Shown: positions 1-11,772, counted from the stretch's first letter. The stretch: 64,000 nt of DNA from Panulirus ornatus (GCF_036320965.1 NC_092228.1:19448893-19512892), one strand, 5' to 3'. The notes: generated by a model not told the origin, from the letters alone. A program made the numbers and translations.

Positions 1-2391
1 GGAATACCACATCATTCCAATTCACTCTATTCCTTGCATGCCTTTCACCCTCCTGTATGTTCAGGCCCTGATCCCTCAAAATCTTTTTCAATCCGTCCTT
101 CCACCTCCAATTTGGTCTCCCACTTCTCGTTCCTTCCACCTCTGACACATATATCCTCTTGGTCAATCTTTCCTCACTCATTCTCTCCATGTGACCAAGC
201 CATTTCAATACACCCTCTTCTGTTCTCTCAACCACACTCTTTTTATTACCACACATCTCTCTTACCCATTCATTACTTAATCAAACCACTGCACACCACA
301 TATTGTCCTCAAACATTTAATTTCCAACACATCCACCCCTCTCTGCACAACCCTATCTATAGCCCATGCCTCGCAACCATATAGCATTGTTGGAACCACA
401 ATGCCTTCAAACATACCCATTTTTGCTCCCCAAGATAACATTCTCGCCTTCCACACATTCTTAAACACTCCCAAAACCTTCGCCCCTCCCCCAACCATGC
501 GACTCACTTCCGCTTCCATGGGTTCATCCGCTGCTAAATACACTCCCAGATATCTAAAACATTTCACTTCCTCCAGTTTTTCTCCATTCAAACTTAACTC
601 CCAATTAACTTGTCCCTCAACCCTACTGAACCTAATAACCTTGCTCTTATTCACATTTACTCTCAGCTTTCTTCTTTCACACACTTTACCAAACTCAGTC
701 ACCAGCTTCTGCAGTTTCTCACCCAAATCAGCAACCAGCACTGCATCAACAGCGAATAACAACTAATTCACTTCCCAAGCCCTCTCATCCACAACAGACT
801 GCAAACTTACCCCTCTCTAAAACTCTTGCATTCATCTCCTTAACAATCCCATCCATAAACAAATTAAACAACCATGGAGACATCACGCACCTCTGCCGCA
901 AACCGGCATTCACTAGGATCCCATCACTTTCCTCTCTTCCTACACACAGAAATGCCTTACATCCTCTATAAAAACTTTTCACTGCTTCTTGCAACTTACC
1001 TCCCACACCATTACTCATACTACCTTCTACAAAGCATCTCTATCAACTCTATCATATGCCTTCTCCAGATCCATAAATGCTACCTACAAATCCATTTATT
1101 TTTCTAAGTACTTCTCACATACATTCTTCAAAGCAAACACCTGATCCACACATCCTCTACCACTTCTGAAACCACACTGCTCTTCCCCAATCTGATGATC
1201 TGTACATGCCTTTACCCTCTCAATCAATACTCTCCCATATAATTTCCCTGGAATACTCAACAAACTTATACCTCTGTAATTTGAGCACTAACTTTTATCC
1301 CCTTTGCCTTTGTACAATGGCATTATGCAAGCATTCTACCAGTCCTCAGGCACCTCACCATGAGTCATACATACATTAAATAACCTTTCCAACCAGTCAA
1401 CAATACAGTCACCCCCTTTTTTAGTAAATTCCACTGCAATACCATCCAAACCCGCTGCCTTGTCTGCTTTCATCTTCTGCAAAGCTTTTACTACCTCTAA
1501 TATGTTTTCCAAACCATTCTCACTGACCCTCTCACTTCGCACACCACCTCAACCAAAACACCCAATATCTGCCAGTCTATCATCAAACACATTCAACAAA
1601 CTTTCAAAATACTCCAACTCCTTTTCACTTCATCACTACTTGTTACTACCTCCCCATTAGCCCCTTCACCGATGTTCCCATTTGACAGCTTATCTTACAC
1701 ACTTTACTTACCTCCTTCCAAAACATCTTTATATTCTCCCTAAAATTTAATGATACTCTCTCACCCTAACTCTCATTTGCCCTCTTTTCACCTCTTGCAC
1801 CTTTCTCTTGACCTCCTGCCTCTTTCTTTTATACATCTCACAGTAATTTGCTCTACTTCCCTGCATAAATCGTCCAAACACCTCTCTCTTCTCTTTCACT
1901 AACAATCTTACCTCTTCATCCCACCACTCATTACCCTTTCTAATCTGCCCATCTCCCACCTTTCTTATGCCAGAAGCATCTTTTGTGCAAGCCATTACTC
2001 CCTCCCTAAATACATCCCATTCCTTCCCCACTCCCCTTACACCATTTGCTCTCACCTTTTTCCATTTGGCACTCAATCTCTCCTGGTACTTCCTCACACA
2101 AGTCTCCTTTTCAAACTCGCTTACTCTCACCACTCTCTTCACCCCAACATTCTCTCTTCTTTTCGAAAAACCTCTACAAATCTTCACCTTTGCCTCCACA
2201 AGATAATGATCAAACATCCCTCCAGTTGCCCCTCTCAGCACATTAACATCCAAAAGTCTCTCTTTCACACGCTTATCAATTAACACGTAATCCATCAACA
2301 CTCTCTGACCATCTTTCCTACTTACATACGTATACTTATGTATATCTCTTTTTAAACCAGAAATTCCCAATGACCAGTCCTTTTTCAGCAC
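1..2391 (-). pseudogene. LINE copy 1 linker and reverse transcriptase, broken
   Basis: Open stretches on the minus strand at 2391-1747 (lysine/arginine-rich linker), 1542-1336 (MKADKAAGLDGIAVEF, RT motif 1/2 region), 1018-785 (segment GLRQRCVMSPWLFNLFMDG, the conserved Q-G-C-x-x-S-P motif with G changed to R) and 762-277 (decayed active-site strand LFAVDAVLVAD, where FADD is expected; then FRYLGVYLAAD and MLYGCEAWA). The substituted FADD box and several frameshifts show loss of reverse transcriptase activity. The protein would have copied element RNA at the nicked target. The C-terminal end continues in other frames to position 1. Confidence 0.8.
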
Positions 2392-2880
2392 ACAAATCTA
2401 CAAGCTTTTCACCATTTCCATTTACAACATTGAACACCCCATATACACCAATTATACCCTCGACTACCACATTACTCACCTTTACATTCAAATCACCCAT
2501 CAGTATAACCCGGTCTCGTGCATCAAAGCTGCTAACACAGTCACTCAGCTGCTCCCAGAACACTTGCCTCTCATGATCTTTCTTCTCATGCTCAGGTGCA
2601 TAGGCACCAATAATCACCCATCTCTCTCCATCCACTTTCAGTTTTACTTTCTTACACTCTATCACATTTTCCTACAACTCCTGCTTTAGGAGTAGTGCTA
2701 CTCCTTACTTCGCTCTTGTTCTCTCACCAACCCCTGACTCCTCCCCTTTACCCTTGAGCATCGTTTCACTCAGAGCCAAATCATCCAGGTTCTTCCCCTC
2801 AAACATGCTACCTGTCTCTCCTTTTTTCTCATCTTGGTTACATCCACACACATTTAGACACCCCAATCTGAGCCTTCGAG
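2336..2880 (-). pseudogene. LINE copy 1 endonuclease region (APE-type), broken
   Basis: The minus strand encodes a fragment with the segment WVIIGAYAP followed by VILMGDLNVKV, matching the conserved GDLN-type catalytic motif of apurinic-like LINE endonucleases that nick target DNA. The start of the domain (LGCLNVCG) is visible near 2870-2845, but stop codons lie between it and the longest open segment at 2665-2336. The open segment ends near FWFKKRYT and the frame shifts into the next open stretch at 2391-1747. It is not functional. Confidence 0.75.
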
Positions 2881-3059
2881 GAGGATGAGCACTCCCTGCA
2901 TGACTCCATCTGTTTCCCCTTTTAGAAAGTTAAAATACAAGGAGGGGAGGGTTTCTAGCCCCCGCTCCCGTCCCCTTTAGTCGCCTTCTACGACACGCGG
3001 GGAATGCTTGGAAAGTATTCTTTCTCCCCTATCCCTAGGGAGGGGGATAATATATACAT

Positions 3060-3871
3060 ATATTTTTTTTTTTTTTTGCCGCTGTCTCCCGCGTTTGCGA
3101 GGTAGCGCAAGGAAACAGACGAAAGAAATGGCCCAACCCACCCCCATACACATGTATATACATACGTCCACACACGCAAATATACATGCATACACAGCTT
3201 TCCATGGTTTACCCCAGACGCTTCACATGCCTTGATTCAATCCACTGACAGCACGTCAACCCCGGTATACCACATCGCTCCAATTCACTCTATTACTTGC
3301 CCTCCTTTCACCCTCCTGCATGTTCAGGCCCCGATCACACAAAATCTTTTTCACTCCATCTTTCCACCTCCAATTTGGTCTCCCTCTTCTCCTCGTTCCC
3401 TCCACCTCCGACACATATATCCTCTTGGTCAATCTTTCCTCACTCATTCTCTCCATGTGCCCAAACCATTTCAAAACACCCTCTTCTGCTCTCTCCACCA
3501 CGCTCTTTTTATTTCCACACATCTCTCTTACCCTTACGTTACTTACTCGATCAAACCACCTCACACCACACATTGTCCTCAAACATCTCATTTCCAGCAC
3601 ATCCATCCTCCTGCGCACAACTCTATCCATAGCCCACGCCTCGCAACCATACAACATTGTTGGAACCACTATTCCCTCAAACATACCCATTTTTGCTTTC
3701 CGAGATAATGTTCTCGACTTCCACACATTCTTCAAGGCTCCCAGAATTTTCGCCCCCTCCCCCACCCTTCCGCTTCCATGGTTCCATCTGCTGCCAGATC
3801 CACTCCCAGATATCTAAAACACTTCACTTCCTCCAGTTTTTCTCCATTCAAACTCACCTCCCAATTGACTT

Positions 3872-3873
<2 letters not shown>
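3060..3873 (-). mobile_element. RTE-like LINE copy 2, 5'-truncated
   Basis: The minus strand carries the C-terminal RT domain (open 3765-3256, with MLYGCEAWAMDRVVRRRMDV and EEGVLKWFGHMERMSEER) followed by the 3' untranslated tail. The tail ends at 3063-3078 in a run of T on the plus strand, which is the element's poly(A). The 3' end lies only about 15 bp from the 5' leader of copy 1, so the two copies sit head to tail. The 5' side is cut at 3873 by a (TA)n tract. A frameshift separates 3765 from the upstream segment 3766-3873 (VKCFRYLGVDLAADGTMEAE). Confidence 0.85.

Positions 3874-3938
<65 letters not shown>
3874..3938. repeat. (TA)n microsatellite, about 32 units
   Basis: An uninterrupted TA run separates LINE copy 2 on the minus strand from LINE copy 3 on the plus strand. 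The two copies therefore form an inverted pair around a self-complementary spacer. Confidence 0.95.
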
Positions 3939-3941
<3 letters not shown>

Positions 3942-4411
3942 GTGGTTCGATTGAGTATGTATGAAAGGGTAAGAAAGAGGTGTAGTAATAAAAAGAGTGT
4001 GGTTGAGAAAGCTGAAGAGGGTGTGCTGAAATGGATTGGACATACAGAGAGAATGAATGAGGAAAGGTTGACAAAGAGGATGCATGTGTCAGAGATGGAG
4101 GGAATTAGGAGAACAGTGAGACCAAATTGGAGATGGATGGATGCAAAGAAAAAGCTTCAAAGTTATCAGGGCCTGAACATACTTTTGGGTAAAAGGTATG
4201 GAAAGGATAGAGTGTATTAGAATGATGTGGTATAATGGGGTTGATGTGCATTCAACAGTCTGAATCAGAGCACGCCAAGCCTCCAGAGCAAACCATGGAA
4301 ATGTCCTTAGGGCCCGGCTGTAGACAGAGTTGTGGCTTCAGTGCATTACACATGACAGCTAAAGTATGGGTGTGAGCAGACGTGGCCCCTCTTCGCCTGT
4401 TTTCCGGAGCC
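3939..4411 (+). mobile_element. RTE-like LINE copy 3, C-terminal fragment
   Basis: The plus strand encodes the LINE C-terminal segment (KKSVVEKAEEGVLKWIGH, then ERMNEERLTKRMHVSEMEG) and part of the 3' untranslated region. It begins abruptly at the TA tract, so it is 5'-truncated. It ends in TA/TG repeats near 4411, before the usual poly(A) tail. Several residues differ from copy 2 and stops occur before the tail. Confidence 0.8.

Positions 4412-4455
<44 letters not shown>
4412..4455. repeat. (TA)n(TG)n microsatellite
   Basis: Short TA run followed by TG repeats, lying between the 3' ends of LINE copies 3 and 4, which converge on it. Confidence 0.95.
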
Positions 4456-4458
<3 letters not shown>

Positions 4459-4994
4459 ATTTAGTTGCTGTCTCCCGCGTTAGCGAGGTAGCACAAGGAA
4501 ACAGACGAAAGAATGGCCCAACCCACCCAAATACACATGTATATACATCAACACCCACACACGCACATACACATACCTATACATTTCAAAGTATACATAT
4601 ATATAGACATATACATGTATACATATGCACATATTCATACTTATTGCCTTCATCCATCCCGTCGCCACCCCGCCACACATGACCCCCACCCCCGCGCGAG
4701 GTTGCGCTAGGAAAGGACAAGAAAACCCACATTCTTTCACAGTCTCTAGCTGTTATGTGTAATGCACCGAAACCACAGCTCCCTTTCCACATCCAAAGCC
4801 CACAAAACTTCCATGGATTACCCCAGACGCTTCACATGCCTTGGTTCAATCCATTGACAACACGTCGACCCCGATATAACACATCGTTCCAATTCACTCT
4901 ATTCCTTGCACGCCTTTCACCCTCCTGTATGCTTAGGCCTCGATCGCTCAAAATCTTTTTCACTCCATCCTTCCACCTCCAATTTGGTGGATAT
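4456..4994 (-). mobile_element. RTE-like LINE copy 4, 3' terminal fragment
   Basis: On the minus strand the last part of the LINE ORF (PNWRWKDGVKKILSDRGL, near 4990-4935; then RARNRVNWNDVLYRG) runs into the 3' untranslated region. The fragment ends near 4460 with the family tail CTACCTCGCTAACGCGGGAG on the minus strand. The 5' break is near 4990. It resembles copy 2 but has an extra AT-rich insert at about 4560-4680. Confidence 0.75.
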
Positions 4995-4999
4995 GAACG

Positions 5000-5110
5000 C
5001 ACACTACCACATAACGTACAAACTTCCAACAGCCAGGATCGAAGTCGGGACCCTTGTGTAGCAGGTGGGAGCACTACTGCTAGGCGATCACCATCCTTAA
5101 AAGGGGAAAT
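5000..5110 (-). mobile_element. tRNA-like SINE head (remnant)
   Basis: The minus strand contains a B-box-like stretch CTTCGATCCTGG (about 5046-5035), preceded by an A-box-like segment about 40 bases upstream (GCCTAGCAGTAGTGC). This is the layout of a tRNA-derived RNA polymerase III promoter. No tRNA can be folded with confidence, so a SINE remnant is more likely than a tRNA gene. Confidence 0.35.
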
Positions 5111-5229
5111 GACTATTCGAATACTATGTAATCGAATACCCTTCGTCTCACGTTGGTGAACAAAGAGGTGTTCACTGGTCATCACCCATAGGTTCACACA
5201 ACCAGCAGATAGCATTTTACAGAATCCCA

Positions 5230-5650
5230 TACATGGATGAGTGCCTCCCCCACACAAGAAAGCACCTCTCATACATGGGTGAGCACCTCTCTCATACATG
5301 GGTGAGTGCCACAAAGAGCACCTCCCACACCTAGTCAAGCACCTCTCCCACACAAGAAAACACCTCCCACACATGGGTGAGCACCTCTGCCACACAAGAA
5401 AGCACCTCTCATACATGGGTGAGCTCCTCTCTCACACAAAGCACTTCCCACACCTGGGTGAGCACCTCTCCCACACAAGAAAGCACCTGCCCCACATGGG
5501 TAAGCGCCTCTCCCACACAAGAATGTACCTCTCATACATAAGATAGCGCCTCTCCCACACAAGAATGTACCTCTCATACATAAGATAGCGCCTCTCCCAC
5601 ACGTGGGTGAGGACTTCTCCCACATAAGAAAGCACCTGCTACATCTGGTT
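5230..5650. repeat. Minisatellite, 21-bp unit with 42-bp dimers
   Basis: Repeats of GCACCTCTCCCACACAAGAAA-like 21-mers alternate with a second 21-mer type (cacctctcatacatgggtga). Two consecutive copies of one 42-bp dimer (about 5505-5590) are identical. Open frames in this block on both strands are products of the 21-bp period. Confidence 0.85.
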
Positions 5651-5685
5651 GAGCAGTTGGGTGAGCGATCCCCCTGCCACACAAT

Positions 5686-5686
<1 letters not shown>

Positions 5687-5732
<46 letters not shown>

Positions 5733-5738
5733 GGGGGG
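5687..5738. repeat. (TG)n followed by an unbroken G run of about 23
   Basis: TG repeats change directly to a long homopolymeric G tract ending near 5738. A G run of this length is a slippage hotspot and could form G-quadruplexes, and its exact length may be an assembly estimate. Confidence 0.9.
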
Positions 5739-5739
5739 A

Positions 5740-6326
5740 GGTCTGGGGTCTAGGTCTTCACGGTCACTGCTCCTACTTCCTCCACTCAGATCAACACATC
5801 ATAACCTATCCTCTGACTCTTCCACTCAGATCAATACATCATGACCTATCCGACTTAGGCTATCATAATTGGTCAATATGGCTACGTCTAACACATATAC
5901 TTCCTACACATGCAACCCGGCAACTTCAGGGGGCATGTAACCAGCTTTTACGTGATCAAGAGCCAGAAGATCGAGCTCAGTAGACCACTGCCTCGAGAGA
6001 TGTATTGTCCCAACGTCAGGCAACGAGTACAGACGGCCACACCACAACCTCCCCGGTGACCCCAGGGAGGCGGGACGACCCTGCCTGCCACCATAACTTA
6101 CAACTGGACACACACACGAGACCTCAGCAGCGAGGCCTGGCGAACCCACGGGCCAGGCAGGTACTGCAGGTTCTCCTGGCCTGACATGACCTGGCCAGGG
6201 TCACCAGCCGGGAGGCGACGTGGTCGACCCCGGACACCAAAAAGATCCGGAAGTGATGAGCTGAGAGGCAGCCAGATATAACGGTGCACAACAAAGTGGC
6301 CGGTGAGGCAGGCAAACATGAATCAA

Positions 6327-6330
<4 letters not shown>
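5740..6330. other. Non-repetitive flank, no gene recognised
   Basis: Mixed-composition sequence with a few short direct repeats (for example cactcagatcaa twice near 5785 and 5825). Open frames here are short, overlap on opposite strands, and resemble nothing I recognise. It may belong to the upstream region of the FReD gene. Confidence 0.4.

Positions 6331-6378
<48 letters not shown>
6331..6378. repeat. (CA)n microsatellite
   Basis: About 24 CA units without interruption. Confidence 0.95.
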
Positions 6379-6379
<1 letters not shown>

Positions 6380-6539
6380 ACAAAATAAGTACGGTCAACA
6401 CATCACAAGCATGTGGAGGAGAAATTCATGGGGGAGGGAGGGGGTGAAAATGAGAAATTGGAATCCAGATGGAAAGTTGACGATGGATTGAGGAGGAGAG
6501 CGACATGTGCGAGCGACTGCCAGGGTGGGTGAGCTAGGT

Positions 6540-6790
6540 ACGTGGTGAGCACCTCGGGCCCGGCCATCCTCCAGAGGAAAGTGAAGAAAGTCTGGGGCAG
6601 GAGGGAGGGAAGTCAATGCTCCCGCGGGAGGCGGGGCGGGACGACGGGGCCGGGGTGGGGCGGGGAGGTGACCGAGGTTATTAGGGCAGAGAAAACCTTA
6701 CGAGCGGGGGAAGTTTCACGGGCCGTCACAATAGCGTGAATACCACCTAACGCGGGAGGCTACTGCGACCCTCCCACCGCTGATGCACAG
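6540..6790 (+). promoter_or_regulatory. GC-rich, GC-box-containing segment; possible promoter region
   Basis: The stretch is clearly richer in G+C and CpG than its surroundings and has several GC boxes of the GGGGCGGGG / GGGCGGGA type at about 6630-6670. It lies 450-700 bp upstream of the proposed first coding exon at 7241. No convincing TATA or initiator could be fixed; an A-rich CATAAAAAG occurs near 7110. Promoter function is inferred from position and composition only. Confidence 0.3.
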
Positions 6791-7240
6791 ACCATGGGAG
6801 ACTCACCGCTGTGAGACGTACACCAGTGTGTGTGTGTGCGCGTGTGTGCGTGTAGCAGAGAACACACGAGAGAGTGTCCTCATTACGAAGTGAAAATGTG
6901 GGTGAGTATGCGCGCGTGTGTGTGTGTGTATGTGTGTGTGTGTGTGCGTCAGGCAATACATACGGTTGGCCAGCAGAGGTGGGCGGGTGGGCGACAGTCA
7001 GGAGTGGGTGCGGGCTGCGGCAGGTACTGCCCTCCAACACGACCGACTTCGTGCGCCCTTAAAACTATCGCAACGCAAAAGTGACTCTCAAAATACTTCA
7101 CATAAACAAACATAAAAAGTGTCGCCAACATCAACAACGCACAATATGTTCCAAGACTAAAAGAACAATAAGGAAACTCCTCCTCCGTACATACATAGCA
7201 GGTAAACAAAGAAATCACAAGGAAAAAACAAAAACAAAAC

Positions 7241-7318
7241 ATGGAAATTGGACGCGTAGCTTGGATTATGGTGATGATAACAGCAGTAACGGTGGAGAGC
7301 GTCACAACCCAGAGCAAC
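7241..7318 (+). CDS. Putative exon 1 of FReD lectin gene: signal peptide
   Basis: An ATG in strong context (A at -3, G at +4) opens 26 codons that read as a secretion signal: a short polar start (MEIGR), a hydrophobic core (VAWIMVMITAVTV) and a polar, small-residue end where cleavage is plausible. In-frame stops at 7169 and 7196 precede it, with no earlier in-frame ATG between, which supports this start. The exon ends AAC|GTGAGT, a good splice donor, in phase 0. That matches the phase 0 acceptor of the proposed exon 2. It lies 12 kb upstream of the certain FReD exons on the same strand, and FReD proteins are normally secreted. It could instead be the first exon of another gene; cDNA would decide. 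Confidence 0.5.
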
Positions 7319-7360
7319 GTGAGTACAACACCCACCACTGGCCCAGCCAGCCAGGCAGAC

Positions 7361-8068
7361 CTGCATCACAACCTCATCATGTTGTTATCATGTACATTAT
7401 GGTTATCTGCTCACACGACCTGCATCACAACCTCATCATGTTGTTATCATGTACATTATGGTTATCTGTTCACACGACCTGCATCACAACCTCATCATGT
7501 TGTTATCATGTACATTATGGTTATCTGCTCACACGACCTGCATCACAACCTCATCATGTTGTTATCATGTACATTATGGTTATCTGTTCACACGACCTGC
7601 ATCACAACCTCATCATGTTGTTATCATGTACATTATGGTTATCTGCTCACACGACCTGCATCACAACCTCATCATGTTGTTATCATGTACATTATGGTTA
7701 TCTGTTCACACGACCTGCATCACAACCTCATCATGTTGTTATCATGTACATTATGGTTATCTGTTCACACGATCTGCATCACAACCTCATCATGTTGTTA
7801 TCATGTACATTATGGTTATCTGTTCACACGATCTGCATCACAACCTCATCATGTTGTTATCATGTACATTATGGTTATCTGTTCACACGACCTGCATCAC
7901 AACCTCATCATGTTGTTATCATGTACATTATGGTTATCTGTTCACACGACCTGCATCACAACCTCATCATGTTGTTATCATGTACATTATGGTTATCTGT
8001 TCACACGATCTGCATCACAACCTCATCATGTTGTTATCATGTACATTATGGTTACCTGTTCACACGAT
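7361..8068. repeat. 59-bp tandem repeat, 12 copies
   Basis: Twelve head-to-tail copies of a 59-bp unit (containing CATCATGTTGTTATCATGTA), nearly identical apart from C/T changes at two positions. The array starts about 40 bp after the proposed exon 1 donor. Because 59 is not a multiple of three and the unit has no stop on the plus strand, all three frames stay open, giving long spurious frames of up to 360 codons. Confidence 0.97.
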
Positions 8069-8548
8069 TGTTAATGTTCCTGTCATACACAATCATAACA
8101 ACACAACCATTTATCGCTCTCTCAGACGAAATCATTTTGCTTTTTCATCACAGTAAACAGTAACTTTTTAACAGTTAAGACACACACATTGGCACCAGTA
8201 AAACAAGGACCTCAGAGGCCGTTTTTGGTATAACAATGTGAACTATGGTATTCCTTGTAAGTTTTCTATCATCATAATAGTCATCATGTATCCCCAAGCA
8301 CTTTAAAATGGGGCCCTTCAGAAAATTTGTCCCCGTTGTGTATATTCCTAAACAGATGACCTTAAGTGTAACACATAGATAACATGTATTTTCGCATATG
8401 TTATATCGTAGTATACCACAGATATTTCCCAGGTTTTTCCAACCCTTTCTCGGCAACTCCTCCATTCTGATGTTTCCTGAAACAAAATATATATATATAT
8501 ATGAGACGGCACGGGAAACTGAGGCACTAAGCAAGGCCATCTCATTAA

Positions 8549-8551
<3 letters not shown>

Positions 8552-8623
<72 letters not shown>
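8552..8623. repeat. (TA)n microsatellite, about 36 units
   Basis: Pure TA run; a shorter TA run lies at about 8488-8502. Confidence 0.95.
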
Positions 8624-8625
<2 letters not shown>

Positions 8626-8639
8626 CCCCCAGCATAACT

Positions 8640-8885
8640 CAGGTACCCATATCATTGACCAAGAATGGATAAACAGCTGGGTTGAGTGTGGATCGACTGC
8701 CGCAACCAGGAATCGAACCTATGCGCTCGACCCTGGGCGGCCCGTGAATGCGTCAAGGTCAGCAACGCTAACCGTTACCCCACTTATAAACAGTTCGGCT
8801 CCCATTTTCTTTTCTTTTTTCAATTTTCTTCATTAAGGAATATTACTGAACCCTCGACTGATGATCACGGAACCCGCTGGATGTG
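8640..8885 (-). mobile_element. tRNA-derived SINE-like element
   Basis: The minus strand from about 8785 to 8690 reads like a tRNA-derived SINE head: GTAACGGTTAGCG (A-box-like), and about 45 bases later GGTTCGATTCCTGG, a near-perfect B box. The spacing fits a pol III type 2 promoter. The body after the B box is not recognisable and borders a TA tract. It is not scored as a functional tRNA because acceptor-stem pairing is not evident. Confidence 0.5.
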
Positions 8886-8923
8886 ATCACGCGCAAAATT
8901 GTCATCCTTTCCAACACACACAC

Positions 8924-9037
<114 letters not shown>

Positions 9038-9257
9038 TTACCCCAGAGCCCTTGTAAGAGTCCAGGAGTTACTCTAGGATCCCTTAACAAAGGGAGTTTC
9101 TGCAACCCAATGCTGCGCTACACAGTAGCAGGGAGAGGAGGGCTCCCTTGAAGCGATAAGTTATATTTGACGAGACTTCCTTCCTTACCTGACGATGACA
9201 CAGCCTCGCTAAAAGGTGACTTCTCCCTTGCAGTGTAGCAAACAGGCGTAATCCCGC

Positions 9258-9608
<351 letters not shown>

Positions 9609-9661
<53 letters not shown>
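9609..9661. repeat. (TA)n microsatellite
   Basis: About 23 TA units at the 5' border of the SINE-like element, ending in CACACA. A separate (CA)n occurs at 9811-9835. Confidence 0.95.
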
Positions 9662-9664
<3 letters not shown>

Positions 9665-9924
9665 TACATAACGGTTCAGTGTCAAGTATAAGAGAAAGTT
9701 CAGGTTCAGGTTCAGGGTCTGGGTCAGGAGCACAGCACACAGTCAACGCCCATGTCAAAAGTTCAAAGATCGTTCTGGAATATTTTCTGACATGATAACA
9801 GACCGTCCACACACACACACACACACACACACACATGGGATATTAAGGGTCTCTCCACAGTCCTACCTAGTTAAGGAGATCCTAGCCTGTGACTTGGTCG
9901 CACTACAGTACCCAAGGGTCGTCC

Positions 9925-10425
9925 TGTCGTGATCAAGGTTCGTACCGTCGTGCTCAAGGGTCGTATCGTCGTGCTCAAGGGTCGTACCGTCGTGCTCAAG
10001 GGTCGTACCGTCGTGCTCAAGGGTCGTACCGTCGTGCTCAAGGGTCGTATCGTCGTGCTCAAGGGTCGTACCGTCGTGCTCAAGGGTCGTATCGTCGTGC
10101 TCAAAGGTCGTATCGTCGTGCTCAAGGGTCGTACCGTCGTGCTCAAGGGTCGTATCGTCGTGCTCAAGGCTCGTATCGTCGTGCTCAAGGGTCGTACCGT
10201 CGTGCTCAAGGGTCGTACCGTCGTGCTCAAGGGTCGTATCGTCGTGCTCAAGGGTCGTATCGTCGTGCTCAAAGGTCGTATCGTCGTGCTCAAGGGTCGT
10301 ACCGTCGTGCTCAAGGGTCGTACCCACGTGCTCAAGGGTCGTACCCTCGTGCTCAAGGGTCGTACCGTCGTACTCAAGGGTCGTATCGTCGTGCTCAAGG
10401 GTCGTACTCTCGTGCTCCAGGGGTT
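9925..10425. repeat. 21-bp minisatellite, about 23 copies
   Basis: Unit TCGTACCGTCGTGCTCAAGGG with a C/T alternation at one position, CpG-rich. The unit is seven codons long and lacks stops in several frames, which produces long open frames on both strands (Arg/Val/Leu-rich or Thr/Leu/His-rich). No sign of a gene beyond periodicity. Confidence 0.97.
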
Positions 10426-10845
10426 AAACTAAACTATATGTGTTCTGTAAATCTGACAGTCTCTTTTGGCAGCGAGTTATGATCAAAACAACGGATTAAA
10501 ACATCATTTCTACAAGAAATGTAAGAAATAGGAATCCTAATTGATAAATATACATCATGAAAACATAAGTTTGACGTCACATACGGTTATAAAGCTTGAG
10601 GAAGAATATACAAGGTAACTCAGTTTCAATTATAGAGTAAACTGAACGGTGGAAGGTACAACCAGGTGTTGTGTGTGTGTGCCAAGAGCACAATCAAGTA
10701 CGAAGGTAAACACAGATCACGTGATGGTAACAAGAGTGTGGGTCTCCCACGGGGGAAAGGATGAGGTGGTCCACAGAACACCACACTATGATAATGCTTG
10801 TCCACAAAGATCAGGTGGCTCCATCAACTGTGTGGCTGACATACA
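10426..10845. other. Non-repetitive intron segment
   Basis: AT-balanced sequence between two minisatellites. I see no coding signal, splice-framed exon or mobile element in it. Confidence 0.4.
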
Positions 10846-10849
10846 TGGA

Positions 10850-11690
10850 CTGGGGAGGTCCAGGAGCCACACTATGACTGGTGGGTGCAGGAGCCACACT
10901 ATGATTGGGGAGGTCCAGGAGCCACACTATGACTGGTGGGTGCAGGAGCCACACTATGATTGGGGAGGTCCAGGAGCCACACTATGACTGGTGGGTGCAG
11001 GAGCCACACTATGATTGGGGAGGTCCAGGAGCCACACTATGACTGGTGGGTGCAGGAGCCACACTATGACTGGTGGGTGCAGGAGCCACACTATGATTGG
11101 GGAGGTCCAGGAGCCACACTATGACTGGGGAGGTCCAGGAGCCACACTATGACTGGGGAGGTCCAGGAGCCACACTATGACTGGGGAGGTCCAGGAGCCA
11201 CACTATGACTGGGGAGGTCCAGGAGCCACACTATGACTGGGGAGGTCCAGGAGCCACACTATGACTGGAGAGGTCCAGGAGCCACACTATGACTGGGGAG
11301 ATCCAAGAGCCACACTATGACTGGGGAGGTCCAGGAGCCACACTATGACTGGAGAGGTCCAGGAGCCACACTATGACTGGGGAGATCCAAGAGCCACACT
11401 ATGACTGGGGAGGTCCAGGAGCCACACTATGACTGGGGAGGTCCAGGAGCCACACTATGACTGGTGGGTCCAGGAGCCACATTATGACTGGGGAGGTCCA
11501 GGAGCCACAATATGACTGGTAGGTCCAGGAGCCACACTATGACTGTTGGGGAAGTCCAGGAGCCACACTATGACTGGGGAGATCCAGGAGCCACACTCTG
11601 ACAGGGGAGATCCAGGAGCCACACTATGACTGGGGAGGTCCAGGAGCCACACTATGACTGGGTAGGTCCAGGAGCCACACTAGGACTAGA
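10850..11690. repeat. 28-bp minisatellite, about 30 copies
   Basis: Unit built on GCCACACTATGACTGGGGAG followed by GTCCAGGA. Early copies alternate two variants (gggaggtccagga and ggtgggtgcagga), later copies are more uniform, and the last few are degenerate. Confidence 0.97.
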
Positions 11691-11772
11691 TTCATAACGT
11701 AATAAAGCCACATATGTTCTCCAGCATAATGACTGGTAAGATGAGAGTCTCCGTGGACGTGGGATGGACGGG

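Larger units (their letters stand above)
1..3047 (-). mobile_element. RTE-like non-LTR retrotransposon (LINE), copy 1, cut by left window edge
   Basis: Reading the minus strand from about 3047 down to 1 gives, in order, a GC-rich 5' leader (about 3047-2905), an endonuclease region, a basic linker and a reverse transcriptase with a C-terminal domain. The order endonuclease then RT on one strand is that of an APE-type LINE. Stops and frameshifts break the reading frame at many places, so it is a dead copy. The 3' untranslated tail is not in the window. The C-terminal part resembles RTE/BovB-type elements (YGCEAW motif and a GHMER-type segment in copy 2); the clade call is from memory of those motifs. 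Confidence 0.85.

Noticed and set aside
34..766. Plus-strand frames of 116 and 121 codons at the left edge
   Set aside because: Antisense shadows of the LINE reverse transcriptase on the minus strand.
7081..8163. 360-codon frame covering the 59-bp array
   Set aside because: Only the first codons of a different frame (7241-7318) look like a real exon; the rest is the 59-bp repeat.
8690..8785. Possible tRNA gene on the minus strand
   Set aside because: B box is good, but acceptor and anticodon stems do not pair convincingly by eye; a SINE head fits better.
9863..10482. Long Thr/Leu/His-rich and Arg/Gln/Gly-rich frames on both strands
   Set aside because: 21-bp minisatellite read in triplets in several frames at once.
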